From a bacterium (GTDB lineage Bacteria; Patescibacteriota; Microgenomatia; UBA1406; GWC2-37-13), in assembly GCA_029573715.1 (NCBI GenBank), contig JAKQDR010000165.1:1-56765 (forward strand): a DNA stretch of 56,765 nt, read 5' to 3'. The notes below the pieces were generated by a model, which was not told the origin of the DNA, searched no databases, and saw only the letters and a list, made by a program, of their open reading frames with translations. Position 1 is the stretch's first letter. The number at the start of each line of letters is the position of its first letter. The position numbers and the translations under genes are program-made. Shown here in pieces: positions 44,998 to 54,061 of the stretch.

Positions 44998-45049
44998 ACA
45001 AGTATCATTATTCAAATGTCTTGGTAGTGAACTTGGTTGCTTGCGTTTT

Positions 45050-46093
45050 CTAAATGAATGCAATCGCCAAGCCCATAAGTACAAAAATTACTCCCAGTAT
45101 CCACAAACGAAAAACTACTTTGGGCTCAGGCCATCCCCGATGCTGTAAGTAGAGATGAAACGGCGAGACGGCAAAAAGGCGTTTATGAGCAAATCGTTTA
45201 CTTAAGAGTTGAAAAGCAGAAGATGCCGCCTCAAGAACGAAAACTCCGCCTATTACCGGCAGAGCAAATGGTTTACCCAAAATAAGCCCTATGACTGCAA
45301 ATGTTGCGCCAAATGACAATGCCCCTGTGTCGCCGAGCATAATGCGTGCAGGATAGATATTAAAATAGAGAAATGCCAAAATTCCCCCGAGCCAAACGGA
45401 TATGAAAATGGATGTGGGAACATCAATTATGCTTCGAGACACGATCCAAAAACCGGTGAGTGCAATAAGCATAACGCCTGTCGAAAGACCATCTAATCCG
45501 TCTGTGATATTGACCGCATTGGAAAATGCGACAATCACAAACATTGCAAAAAAAACATACCAATATGAAAGTTCAAATGCGCCTACAAATGGAATGTGTA
45601 TGATGTCAATTTTCAAATTAAGAAAGAGGGTGAGCGCGACTGCAGCGGCTAATACGAGTTCAATAATGAGCTTTTGTCGCCACCGCATTCCAAAATAATT
45701 GCTTCGTTTCCACAAAAATATTTTTGAAAGATCATCATATAGGCCCAAAAGCCCAAAACTTACAAAGGTGAATAGTAAAACAACTACCTCAGTTAGTAAT
45801 GAGGGATAGTTTATAGACACAAACCGTTTGGTGAGCAGAAACCAACCCATGTATACGAAAAATAAGACCGAGGTAAGCGCAATAACTAAGATGCCACCGC
45901 CTACCGGCGTCCCCACCTTATGCTTATTCATCTGATCAAATATCGGAGTAGTCGTGCCGAAAGGATCTTTGGTTGTTTGCTCGGCACGCTGCATCTTCCG
46001 CCTATACAAAAAATTAATGAAGGGAATGAAGCAAGCAAAATGTACCAAGAAAGACAGTATTGTTCCAAATAGAAAGAGTGAGTCAGGGTTCAT
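45050..46093 (-). CDS. mraY: Phospho-MurNAc-pentapeptide transferase
   Basis: Makes lipid I from UDP-MurNAc-pentapeptide and undecaprenyl phosphate. The 347-aa protein has ten membrane helices, the GLLGLYDDLSKIF Asp-Asp motif and the NAVNITDGLDGLSTG motif that are diagnostic of the family. It lies 52 bp upstream of murD. Confidence 0.97.
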   Translation of the reverse strand: MNPDSLFLFGTILSFLVHFACFIPFINFLYRRKMQRAEQTTKDPFGTTTPIFDQMNKHKVGTPVGGGILVIALTSVLFFVYMGWFLLTKRFVSINYPSLLTEVVVLLFTFVSFGLLGLYDDLSKIFLWKRSNYFGMRWRQKLIIELVLAAAVALTLFLNLKIDIIHIPFVGAFELSYWYVFFAMFVIVAFSNAVNITDGLDGLSTGVMLIALTGFWIVSRSIIDVPTSIFISVWLGGILAFLYFNIYPARIMLGDTGALSFGATFAVIGLILGKPFALPVIGGVFVLEAASSAFQLLSKRFAHKRLFAVSPFHLYLQHRGWPEPKVVFRLWILGVIFVLMGLAIAFI

Positions 46094-46118
46094 ATAGTCT
46101 TAATTAAAGAAAGTCACA

Positions 46119-46508
46119 CTAATAACTTAACCACCAAGAAGCAGCGTAAGGAATAAAAATTGATATGCCAATAAGGGCAGCCCCTGTGGCAAATATGAGC
46201 ATTGCCCCTGCGGCCGCATCTTTTGCAATGCGAATGTCTTCACGTCTATCTAAGCTTACACAATCGAGTGTTTGCTCGAGCGCTGAGTTAATCGTCTCTA
46301 TCACCAGGCCCATGGTAATGAGGACTCCAAGCACAAGCCACTCATAATGACGAATCGAAAAATACAAACCAAATACGAGCACAAGAATGCTCATGAGCAC
46401 ATGGACTTGATAATTGGGCTGTGTGCGTAAAACCCACCACACCCCTTGAGCCGCATGATGAAATGAAATGGAGTGTTTGCGTAGTCGATGACGCACTTTA
46501 TGGAGCAT
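46119..46508 (-). CDS. dgkA: Diacylglycerol/undecaprenol kinase
   Basis: A 129-aa small membrane kinase. The start at 46508 (MLHKVRHRLRK) matches family length; an upstream ATG at 46667 would overlap yvcK by 137 bp. The signature is ETINSALEQTLDCVS plus the downstream AKDAAAGAMLI, as in DgkA/UdpK. Next to mraY it probably phosphorylates undecaprenol to recycle the lipid carrier, as in Gram-positives. Confidence 0.92.
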   Translation of the reverse strand: MLHKVRHRLRKHSISFHHAAQGVWWVLRTQPNYQVHVLMSILVLVFGLYFSIRHYEWLVLGVLITMGLVIETINSALEQTLDCVSLDRREDIRIAKDAAAGAMLIFATGAALIGISIFIPYAASWWLSY

Positions 46509-46530
46509 AAGATGATGTGATTTCAATATT

Positions 46531-47520
46531 CTAACGATTGTTAAGTATGTTGTCGAGGACAGTTTTAAGTTTCTGCTCATCATGACGTACGATACTATGT
46601 GCGAAAGAGGCGGCCAAATGTTGATCTGACCCCGTGTATTCAGTGGTATCCACCAAATCCGCCTCAATAATCGTGCCCTGATAACCCTGTTGAACTAAAT
46701 CGTTTACCACCGGTTCCTCACCAAGTTCACGATAGGTTGTCTGCATGTGTGACGATATTGGCTTGGTGTTTATAATACAGATGTCAGGCATACGATGGTA
46801 ATATGTTTCAAAATCTTTTAAATGCTGGAATGCACCATACCCCTTGGTTTGAGAGGCTTTCGTCATAAGGTTCATGATATAAATGAGTTTGCCTTTGCTG
46901 TGGGTGTATGCCTCAGGGACTCCATTCGCCAGAGCAATAGATATAACGCTTGAATACAAATCACCCGGGCCGGCGATAATCACATCCGATTTCCCAATTC
47001 TTTCAATAGCTTGAGGATACGCTTCAACTTTAGGTATCGCTTGAGCGTTTACAATGACTCCAGAATCTGGGTTGAGTTCGTCAAGTAGTCGTTCGCTGTC
47101 AATTGTTCGTCCGGTGTTGTATGTCACGTGTATATCTGCATTTTTTAAAATAGCCGGATACACCCGCCCAACACATTGCATAACATAGTGAGCCTCATCA
47201 AGCACTTCCTCATAGTCTTCTGTAATCTTTTGCAAAGTTGACAAAAATATATTGCCGAAATTGTGACCTTTTAAATCGCCTTTTTCAAAACGATAGCTAA
47301 ATAGCTTTCTCCATATTTCAGGAGCTTCTGAAAGGGCCACCAGGCACTGACGCAAATCGCCGGGTGGCAATACTTCAAGCTGATCACGTAATTTTCCGGT
47401 CGAACCACCAGAATCCATCATCGTAACAATTGCCGCAAGATCAAGAGATGGAATCTGACGCAAGGAACGAAGCACAACATATGAGCCGGTTCCCCCTCCC
47501 AAAACGGTAACTTTTTTCAC
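46531..47520 (-). CDS. YvcK/CofD-family protein (gluconeogenesis/morphology factor)
   Basis: A 329-aa Rossmann-like protein. I place the start at GTG 47520 (VKKVTVLGGGTG), 60 nt after an earlier in-frame ATG; the TACAAT box 7 nt before the GTG would be inside the longer ORF. The motif GGGTGSYVVLRSLRQ opens the protein and DSGGSTGKLRDQLEVLPPGD is the family-specific loop. YvcK binds UDP-sugars and affects cell shape, which fits its place in the wall cluster. It is divergent from the next nucleotidyltransferase. Confidence 0.9.
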   Translation of the reverse strand: MKKVTVLGGGTGSYVVLRSLRQIPSLDLAAIVTMMDSGGSTGKLRDQLEVLPPGDLRQCLVALSEAPEIWRKLFSYRFEKGDLKGHNFGNIFLSTLQKITEDYEEVLDEAHYVMQCVGRVYPAILKNADIHVTYNTGRTIDSERLLDELNPDSGVIVNAQAIPKVEAYPQAIERIGKSDVIIAGPGDLYSSVISIALANGVPEAYTHSKGKLIYIMNLMTKASQTKGYGAFQHLKDFETYYHRMPDICIINTKPISSHMQTTYRELGEEPVVNDLVQQGYQGTIIEADLVDTTEYTGSDQHLAASFAHSIVRHDEQKLKTVLDNILNNR

Positions 47521-47590
47521 AAAGAAGATTGTAATAAATAACTGATTTGCTTGGATTTTAGCATACTGAGCATGATACAATTATACCATT
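47521..47590. promoter_or_regulatory. Divergent promoter region, yvcK and nucleotidyltransferase
   Basis: Minus-strand TACAAT (47528-47533) lies 7 nt before the yvcK GTG. Plus-strand TACAAT (47576-47581), with an extended TGA before it, lies 9 nt before the ATG at 47591. Both would give leaderless or nearly leaderless transcripts. Clear -35 boxes at ideal spacing are not visible. Confidence 0.5.
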
Positions 47591-48802
47591 ATGGAAGTTA
47601 CTGCAGTAATACTCGCAGGCGGCAAAGGGACACGCTTTGTGCCATTTGTCACCAACAAAACTATGTGGCCCATAGGGGGGGAATCTCTCCTTGAACACAC
47701 CATACATATGGTGCAGTCTGCCGGCATTCACAATATAATTGTTGTCGCAAACGAACAAAACGAGTCTTTTCTGAAGGGATATCAATCCGTATCACCTAAC
47801 CTACAGTACAGGTTGCAAAATGATGCTTTGGGCATGGATGACGCTCTAGGTTCAATAGCAGATTTAATAAGCAAAAAGCCAATTCTTGTGCTAAATGCGG
47901 TGGATATGATTGAGATTAACTGCATTAAACGCATGCTTGACCATATTGCTTCTCATAAACCTCACCTTATGGTGTGTGGCATGCGCACCGAGTCTTATGT
48001 TCCTGCTATGGGATACTATTCGTTTGAGGGTGAAAAAGTACATGGTGTGGTTGAAAAGCCAACACGAGGCAAGGAGCCTAGCCGCATCATACGCATGGTC
48101 GCTGACTATTTTCAGTCTCCAGACCAGCTGATATCACTTTTTTCTCAATTCACAAACCCCGACGCTCAAGACATGCGCTACGAGCTTGCACAAGATGTAT
48201 TGCTCAAACAATACGGTGCAGACATAGAATACACATCCTATTGGAGCAAACTAAAGTATCCTCACTATGTGCTTAATGTCATGGACACATTTTTCGCTCA
48301 TCGCCTTAAACCATATATTCACCCTTCAGCATCAGTTGCTCCAAACGCTGTGCTTGATGGAAAAGTCTATGTTGATGCACATGCGCGCATCGACGCATAT
48401 GCAGTTGTCAAAGGACCCGCTTACGTTGGAAAGTATGTAACCATAGGCAATCACTCACTCGTTCGACACAGTATGATTGAAAATAACTCAATCATTGGTT
48501 TCGCATCAGAAGTTGCAAGAAGTTATGTCGGGCCCGAGTGTTTACTGCACCATGCATTTGTTGGCGATAGTGTCTTGGAAAAGAATATAAATATGAGCTG
48601 GGGAACCGTTACCACCAATCTCCGACTCGATGGAAAGCAAGTCCGTTGCAAACTCCCCGACAATACATACATCGAAACAAATAGAAATAAGCTTGGCGCA
48701 CTCATAAGCGAGGGGGTCTTTCTCGGTTCAAATGTCAGCACAATGCCCGGAGTGTGTGTCGCGCCTCACACAAAAGTGCTCCCCAATTCAACTCTGCGAT
48801 GA
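47591..48802 (+). CDS. Sugar-1-phosphate nucleotidylyltransferase with left-handed beta helix
   Basis: A 403-aa GlmU-like two-domain protein. The N-terminal Rossmann domain has ILAGGKGTRFVPFVTNKTMW (8-27) and the VLNAVDMIE acidic metal motif. The C-terminal half is a LbH repeat domain with HPSASVAPNAVLDG, YVGKYVTIGNHS and a SWGTVTTNLRLDGK segment like that of archaeal GlmU-type acetyltransferases. It could make UDP-GlcNAc, the substrate of MurA and MurG encoded around it, but the sugar specificity cannot be proved here. Confidence 0.75.
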   Translation: MEVTAVILAGGKGTRFVPFVTNKTMWPIGGESLLEHTIHMVQSAGIHNIIVVANEQNESFLKGYQSVSPNLQYRLQNDALGMDDALGSIADLISKKPILVLNAVDMIEINCIKRMLDHIASHKPHLMVCGMRTESYVPAMGYYSFEGEKVHGVVEKPTRGKEPSRIIRMVADYFQSPDQLISLFSQFTNPDAQDMRYELAQDVLLKQYGADIEYTSYWSKLKYPHYVLNVMDTFFAHRLKPYIHPSASVAPNAVLDGKVYVDAHARIDAYAVVKGPAYVGKYVTIGNHSLVRHSMIENNSIIGFASEVARSYVGPECLLHHAFVGDSVLEKNINMSWGTVTTNLRLDGKQVRCKLPDNTYIETNRNKLGALISEGVFLGSNVSTMPGVCVAPHTKVLPNSTLR

Positions 48803-48899
48803 CGCTCGCACACTATTGTTCGTCACATCTTTTCATTACAGCAAAATGGAATGCAATCTACAAAATCATTCACTCTTTGCTATAGGTAATAATTTGCAT

Positions 48900-49832
48900 C
48901 TAAAGATGCGATGTAAGCGTGTGGACACTTTTTGCAAGCCAGCCATGTTCTTCATCGGATAACGCAATGGAGAGCGTTGATTCTACTCCGTTTTTCCCCA
49001 ACACACATGGCAAACTTAAGGCAACATCACTAAAACCATATTCACCTTGAAGTATGGTAGATAAAGGTGTTACCCGTTTTGAATCGTGCAAAATGGCTTG
49101 TACCAAATGGGCAACCACCACACCTATGGCATAGCACGTCGCGCCTTTTGCCTCAATAATACGATATGCCGCCGTTGCCGCCTTATCATATGCTTTCATT
49201 ATTTCATCATACGTCACCCCGTGAAACGAAAGCAATTTTTGACCTCCCACATTTGCGGCATGAATGGTCGGAAATGAGCTATCTCCATGCTCACCCAATA
49301 CATAAGCATGAATACTTTTTGGATTGACATGAACAATTTCCGACAAGTGAAATCTAAATCGAGAAGTATCAAGTGTGGTGCCCGATCCAAATACCCTCCC
49401 TGGCGGAAGACCGGCAATTTTAGCCGCATGATAGGTCAGTATGTCAACGGGATTGGTCACCACAATTATTACGCTATCAGGTGAAGCGGATACAATTTTC
49501 GGGATAATATCTTTAATTATAGTGATGTTTTTCTTAGTCAGATCCAATCGGGTTTCTCCCGGGTTTTGAGCTGCCCCTGCAGTAATGATTACCACATCAC
49601 TCCCTGCAATATCATCGTATGTTTCGGTTGCTTTGACTTTACTTGTGCCCATAAATATGAGCCCATGCTCCAAATCGAGTTGTTCACCGGTGATGCGCTT
49701 GGTGTCTCGGCTTACAAGTACCAGTTCACGAATTTCCTCACGAAGCAATAATGCATAGGCGGTTGCCATACCCACATACCCACAACCAATAATGGAGACT
49801 TTAGAATGTGACTTTTGTGTTTCTGGGTTCAT
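48900..49832 (-). CDS. ldh: L-lactate dehydrogenase
   Basis: Reduces pyruvate to lactate and regenerates NAD(P)+ in fermentation. The 310-aa protein has IIGCGYVGMATAYALL, the specificity Gln89 in AAQNPGETRLDL (Arg would indicate malate), and the catalytic His182 in LGEHGDSSFP. The nucleotide-selecting loop after beta2 normally carries Asp (LIDxx) but reads LVLVSRDTKR, with Ser41-Arg42. This substitution pattern is associated with NADP(H) use in related dehydrogenases. It is placed inside the wall gene cluster after murA. Confidence 0.9.
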   Translation of the reverse strand: MNPETQKSHSKVSIIGCGYVGMATAYALLLREEIRELVLVSRDTKRITGEQLDLEHGLIFMGTSKVKATETYDDIAGSDVVIITAGAAQNPGETRLDLTKKNITIIKDIIPKIVSASPDSVIIVVTNPVDILTYHAAKIAGLPPGRVFGSGTTLDTSRFRFHLSEIVHVNPKSIHAYVLGEHGDSSFPTIHAANVGGQKLLSFHGVTYDEIMKAYDKAATAAYRIIEAKGATCYAIGVVVAHLVQAILHDSKRVTPLSTILQGEYGFSDVALSLPCVLGKNGVESTLSIALSDEEHGWLAKSVHTLTSHL

Positions 49833-49861
49833 AATGCTTGCATAGTAATGGTCATGTCATA

Positions 49862-51184
49862 TTAGCTTTTTTGCATCAATCCCCCCAACGCATTCACTTT
49901 CATAAGAATATGTTCGTATCCTCGCTCAACCTGTGATGCGCCGTGTACCACCGACTCTCCTTCTGCAGACAGGGCAGCCATTACCACCACTGCACCAGCA
50001 CGCAAATCGTGCACAGTCATAACCCCATTATGCAATCTCTCTACTCCATGAATGCGCACTGCTTGGGTATACTGTTTGTGAGGATCATAATTAAACTGAT
50101 ACAGCGTTTCTGGATTGTCTATTTGCGGTTGAAACAGATCCATGTTTGCGCCGACTTTTTTTAGCTCTTGAACATAATTCAGTCTAGATTCAAGCATTGT
50201 TTCATGAATAATTGATGTGCCATTTGCTGTAGCCATAAGAAGCCCCCACTGAGGCTGCCAATCGGTCATGTATCCGGGATGCGGAGATGTGAGCACGTCA
50301 GTCGCCCGAAGCCGAGCTGTATAGTAAAATCTTGCTCCACCATCGTTAAGCAATTCAATTCCGCCACCTGCTTCACGAATTTTTTCAATAAAAGCAGTGA
50401 CCAAATTAGTATTAAGATTTGTTAAAGTGATATCGCCACGGGTTGCATATGCCATAGCAGCATAGGTGACTGCCTCATTCCTATCGACCACCACGGTATG
50501 AGGTGTGCTTTGCGCAAGCTTTTCCACTCCCACGATATGTATACTTTTTCCTTCTCGCTTGATTTTTGCACCTGCATTATTCAAAAACATGATAAGGTCA
50601 TCAATTTCAGGCTCCAATGCACAATTGTGCAAAGTGACTTCAGCAGATCCACAGACTGCGAGCAAAATCAGCGCTTCTGTACCAGTATGTGTTGGTTTTT
50701 CAAATGTATATGTACCGATTATCGGCTTAGCTTTTATGGCCTCATAATAACCCGTATCATGATTATATGTCACCGCTACTCCAAGCGTCCGAATACCTTC
50801 AATGATGCGCTCAATCGGCCGTGCCCCTATCCTGCACCCACCCGGATTAGGAATGTGCGCCTTACCGAAACGCCGTAAAAGTGGACCGAATAATAAAAAC
50901 GATGATCTGACTTTTGAACCGTGTAAAAGGCTAATCTCATGGTTAGATATACCACCTGGGTTAATGGTTGCGCTATTATTTTCTAACTTCACGCTTACCC
51001 CAATTTCTGAAAGCAAGTGAATTAGCTCGCTGTTATCTCTGTTGGCAGGCACACGATGGAGAACAACGGGATCATCAAACAGCACACTCGCAATCATAAG
51101 TTTAATAGAAGCGTTTTTAGCTCCGGCAAGGGTAACCTCACCCTTAAGCGGCTTCCCTCCGATAATGGTGTATGAGTCGTGCAT
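49862..51184 (-). CDS. murA: UDP-GlcNAc 1-carboxyvinyltransferase
   Basis: First committed step of peptidoglycan synthesis. The 440-aa protein has the active-site Cys117 in NPGGCRIGARPI, so the natural Cys form is present (the Asp variant would be fosfomycin-resistant). The KNASIKLMIAS opening and the DLRAGAVVVMAALSAEGES segment are conserved. It lies 39 bp downstream of the MazG-like gene. Confidence 0.97.
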   Translation of the reverse strand: MHDSYTIIGGKPLKGEVTLAGAKNASIKLMIASVLFDDPVVLHRVPANRDNSELIHLLSEIGVSVKLENNSATINPGGISNHEISLLHGSKVRSSFLLFGPLLRRFGKAHIPNPGGCRIGARPIERIIEGIRTLGVAVTYNHDTGYYEAIKAKPIIGTYTFEKPTHTGTEALILLAVCGSAEVTLHNCALEPEIDDLIMFLNNAGAKIKREGKSIHIVGVEKLAQSTPHTVVVDRNEAVTYAAMAYATRGDITLTNLNTNLVTAFIEKIREAGGGIELLNDGGARFYYTARLRATDVLTSPHPGYMTDWQPQWGLLMATANGTSIIHETMLESRLNYVQELKKVGANMDLFQPQIDNPETLYQFNYDPHKQYTQAVRIHGVERLHNGVMTVHDLRAGAVVVMAALSAEGESVVHGASQVERGYEHILMKVNALGGLMQKS

Positions 51185-51222
51185 AAGATATGGAATGAAT
51201 GAGATAAAGCTAAACTCAACGC

Positions 51223-51591
51223 TTATTTTTTATTATTGCTGTATCTGGTATATATTTTCTTATGAACAATGTTGAAAGCGTGCTCTATGTCGATATCGAG
51301 TTGGTTGGCTAATCTGCAAAGAGCGAAAAACAAATCACCAATGCCATCAACAAATATATCTTTATCCTTACGGATTATTCGTTCAGAATCGGCACGGGAA
51401 TGATATCGTATTTTTCGCGACATCTCAATGAGCTCTTCATGCAGATGGTCGAACTTATCAATGTTTGGATAATCGAGCCATCTGGTATCTTTAGTATTTT
51501 TGTAACAATCTTTGGCAAAGCGTTTCACATATTCCTGTGCCTCAGCCATGGTTTTGATCCTTTTTGAGGCTTGTTTGTTACTCGTAGGCAT
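51223..51591 (-). CDS. MazG-like nucleotide pyrophosphohydrolase
   Basis: A 122-aa all-alpha protein with HEELIEMSRKIRYHSR (ExxE) and DGIGDLFFALCRLANQLDI (ExxD-type second motif reduced to DxxGD), followed by EHAFNIVHKKIYTRY, as in the MazG-like/dUTPase-like fold that cleaves NTPs. A later Met (51549) gives a shorter start. It sits between murB and murA. Role unknown; house-cleaning of nucleotides is the usual one. Confidence 0.7.
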   Translation of the reverse strand: MPTSNKQASKRIKTMAEAQEYVKRFAKDCYKNTKDTRWLDYPNIDKFDHLHEELIEMSRKIRYHSRADSERIIRKDKDIFVDGIGDLFFALCRLANQLDIDIEHAFNIVHKKIYTRYSNNKK

Positions 51592-51615
51592 ACAGTTGAA
51601 ATAAAGGTATAACGC

Positions 51616-52716
51616 TTATGAAGGTATCATATTGATCTCAGGTTCAAGTCGTATTCCTGTAGCCGATTCAAAATCATCTTGCATCAATCTAATCACCTGT
51701 AGTATATCAGTCGGATTTTTTGTTCCGTAATTACACAATACAAGCGCATGATTCTTCCATGTACCTACCTGACCTACCCGCTTACCTTTCCAACCCAACT
51801 CATCAAATACATGTCCTGCCGCTATCTTATACAATTTCTCGTCATGGATATCTAATTTCGATGCGTCAACATACTGCATTTTCTCTGTTGGATAATATTG
51901 AAGCCGGGGAAATTGAGTTAATAGGTTACGAAGTTTATTACCAGGGACCATCGGGTTCATAAAGAGACTGCCGTTTGTCCCAACGCGCGTCCAGTCGGGA
52001 AGTTTATTTTTGCGAAGTGACACCACACCGTTATATATATCCTGTATGGTAGGTTTTACAACACCTTTAACGGCCAGCTCAGATCGTAGACTTTCGTAAT
52101 TTGAAAAATAGCCCGTTTCAACCTTATGAAATTCGGGTTTCGCAAGCTTAAGTGTGACCGACCAAATCACGAAATTGCGATCTTTGATCATGTGACGTTG
52201 TTTGAATATACTGGATCGATAGTCAAATCCGCATTCTGCACATTGAAGATTGAAAGATTGCAACGTGTCAAGTTCAAGCACCTCTACCGATTCGCACACG
52301 TTTTCAAATGACTGTCCGTAAGCGGCGATATTTTGAATAGGAGCAGAGCCGACTTTTCCGGGAATATACGCAAGGTTTTCAAGCCCTCCTAAATTATTTT
52401 GACAAACCATATGCTCAACAAGCGATATCCAATCTTCTCCCGCCATGATCTTCCAATATGAATATTTTTCATCTTCTTTTTGTAACTCAATTCCTTTCGT
52501 GTCTACAACCATAACCATGCCATCAAAATATGAGGTGGTAAATAGAGTGTTTGCACCGCCACCAAGCACATAACGATGAGGGGTACTTGCATATTCGTCA
52601 CTTTGCACCAAAGCCTTAAGATCTGGTAGTGATTCAATGTGGGCCAGGTGTTTGGCCTTAACGTTTAACCCCCATAAAAATAAATGTCCGATGGGCGCAT
52701 TACTATCGATATTCAT
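51616..52716 (-). CDS. murB: UDP-N-acetylenolpyruvoylglucosamine reductase
   Basis: Reduces enolpyruvyl-UDP-GlcNAc to UDP-MurNAc with NADPH and FAD. The 366-aa protein has RYVLGGGANTLFTTSYFDG, the GSAPIQNIAAYGQ motif, and the catalytic Ser in NGSLFMNPMVPG. The IQNIAAYG and longer C-terminal domain place it with type I (E. coli-like) MurB. It starts 5 bp after murC. Confidence 0.95.
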   Translation of the reverse strand: MNIDSNAPIGHLFLWGLNVKAKHLAHIESLPDLKALVQSDEYASTPHRYVLGGGANTLFTTSYFDGMVMVVDTKGIELQKEDEKYSYWKIMAGEDWISLVEHMVCQNNLGGLENLAYIPGKVGSAPIQNIAAYGQSFENVCESVEVLELDTLQSFNLQCAECGFDYRSSIFKQRHMIKDRNFVIWSVTLKLAKPEFHKVETGYFSNYESLRSELAVKGVVKPTIQDIYNGVVSLRKNKLPDWTRVGTNGSLFMNPMVPGNKLRNLLTQFPRLQYYPTEKMQYVDASKLDIHDEKLYKIAAGHVFDELGWKGKRVGQVGTWKNHALVLCNYGTKNPTDILQVIRLMQDDFESATGIRLEPEINMIPS

Positions 52717-52721
52717 ATTAA

Positions 52722-54011
52722 TTACAGAGAACTTTTGATTTCGTCAATAATCTGATAAATACTTCCTGCCCCTAGTGTCACAAACACATCCTGGGGTGCA
52801 AGTATTGATTTCACATAAGCAATAAGCTGATCCCTGTCTGTAAATCCTTTGATATGTGTGTATCCCTTAGTATGGGCGGTATTTTGTACATCGAGTGCCG
52901 ACAGTTTATCACCGCTACTTATCTCTCGAGCACTTGGAAATATGGAGTCAATGAGCACCACGTCCGCAAGCGCCAAAGCCTCAACGAATTCAGATAAAAA
53001 AGCAAGGGTGCGTGCATATGTGTGCGATTGAAAAGCAACCACTACCCTACTTTTTGGATATTTCTCTCGTATAAAGCGTAATGCAACTTTGATTTCTGCG
53101 GGATGGTGTGCATAATCGTCAATAAACGTGATGTCACTTTTGTTTCCATGACTCTCAAGTCTGCGTGCGACACCCAAAAAGCCACTCATTGCGCTCTCAA
53201 CTTGATCTCTCGCATATCCCATATCAACAAGCATTGTGGTGACTCCGCGCATGTTATCTTGAATACTATGACTGTTGCACTCGTATACATGCTGTGCATA
53301 AGCGAAAAATTTGTCAAAGATGGCTTGTACGTGATTAAGATCTTTATAGATATCGGGATGATCGAAATCAACATTGGTACATAAAATGTGTGTGGGGTGA
53401 TACAACAATAGTTTTGGAGTTTTGTCCTGGGGAGGCGATATGCCATATTCATCTGCTTCAAAGACAATAATCGATGAGTTAGGATTGTAATTACTCCCCA
53501 AAAACTCGTGAGTCTCCCTATCGACACTTTCGCTAGAATTATTTGTATTATTTATATCAAGCAGCCCTTTAAAATATGGCGCCCCAACGAGCCAGCTGGG
53601 TTGTGCACCTAACTGCTCAAGCGTATATGCAACCAGTGCGGTTGTAGACGTTTTTCCATGACAACCACAAATGGCAATCGAGCAGGGGAAAAGAGCGGTA
53701 AGTTCGGCGATTAAAGCAGCTTGATGGATTGTGTGTATACTGCGTGCTTCCGCTTCTTTCACCTGTGAGCTTTGAACCCCTCCATGTGCCGCAGAATACA
53801 CCACAAGATCTGTTTTTGATGGAAGGCTTTGCCCAAGCGACTGAGTTTGAAATGCAAATTTTGAAATAATCTTGTCGGTAATCTGCTTTTCTTCGGTGTC
53901 AGACCCACTCACTCGCTTCCCCATCTGAGTTAAGATTACAGCAAGTCCCGCCATCGCCACACCCTTAATACCTACAAAAAAAACGTTTTGGGCGCTTTGG
54001 AGTAAGCTCAT
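52722..54011 (-). CDS. murC: UDP-N-acetylmuramate-L-alanine ligase
   Basis: Adds L-Ala to UDP-MurNAc. Starting at 54011 (MSLLQSAQNVFFVGIKG) gives 429 aa; the earlier ATG at 54080 would overlap htpX. The N-terminal Rossmann GIKGVAMAGLA, the P-loop GCHGKTSTTALV, VFEADEYG and IDDYAHHPAEI are conserved. The protein is somewhat short of the usual 440-490. A TATAAT box lies 6 nt before the ATG. It leads the mur-fts cluster. Confidence 0.95.
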   Translation of the reverse strand: MSLLQSAQNVFFVGIKGVAMAGLAVILTQMGKRVSGSDTEEKQITDKIISKFAFQTQSLGQSLPSKTDLVVYSAAHGGVQSSQVKEAEARSIHTIHQAALIAELTALFPCSIAICGCHGKTSTTALVAYTLEQLGAQPSWLVGAPYFKGLLDINNTNNSSESVDRETHEFLGSNYNPNSSIIVFEADEYGISPPQDKTPKLLLYHPTHILCTNVDFDHPDIYKDLNHVQAIFDKFFAYAQHVYECNSHSIQDNMRGVTTMLVDMGYARDQVESAMSGFLGVARRLESHGNKSDITFIDDYAHHPAEIKVALRFIREKYPKSRVVVAFQSHTYARTLAFLSEFVEALALADVVLIDSIFPSAREISSGDKLSALDVQNTAHTKGYTHIKGFTDRDQLIAYVKSILAPQDVFVTLGAGSIYQIIDEIKSSL

Positions 54012-54061
54012 GCCATGATTATACCAGCTTCTGGCTTCGACAAACCTGCTATAATAAGTGC
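54012..54061. promoter_or_regulatory. Divergent promoter region of murC and htpX
   Basis: In the 50-bp gap two TATAAT boxes point outwards: minus strand 54018-54023 for murC (preceded by TGG, an extended -10) and plus strand 54050-54055 for htpX (preceded by TGC). Each ends 6 nt from its ATG, so both mRNAs are predicted to begin at or next to the start codon. Their transcription is probably mutually exclusive or balanced. Confidence 0.6.
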
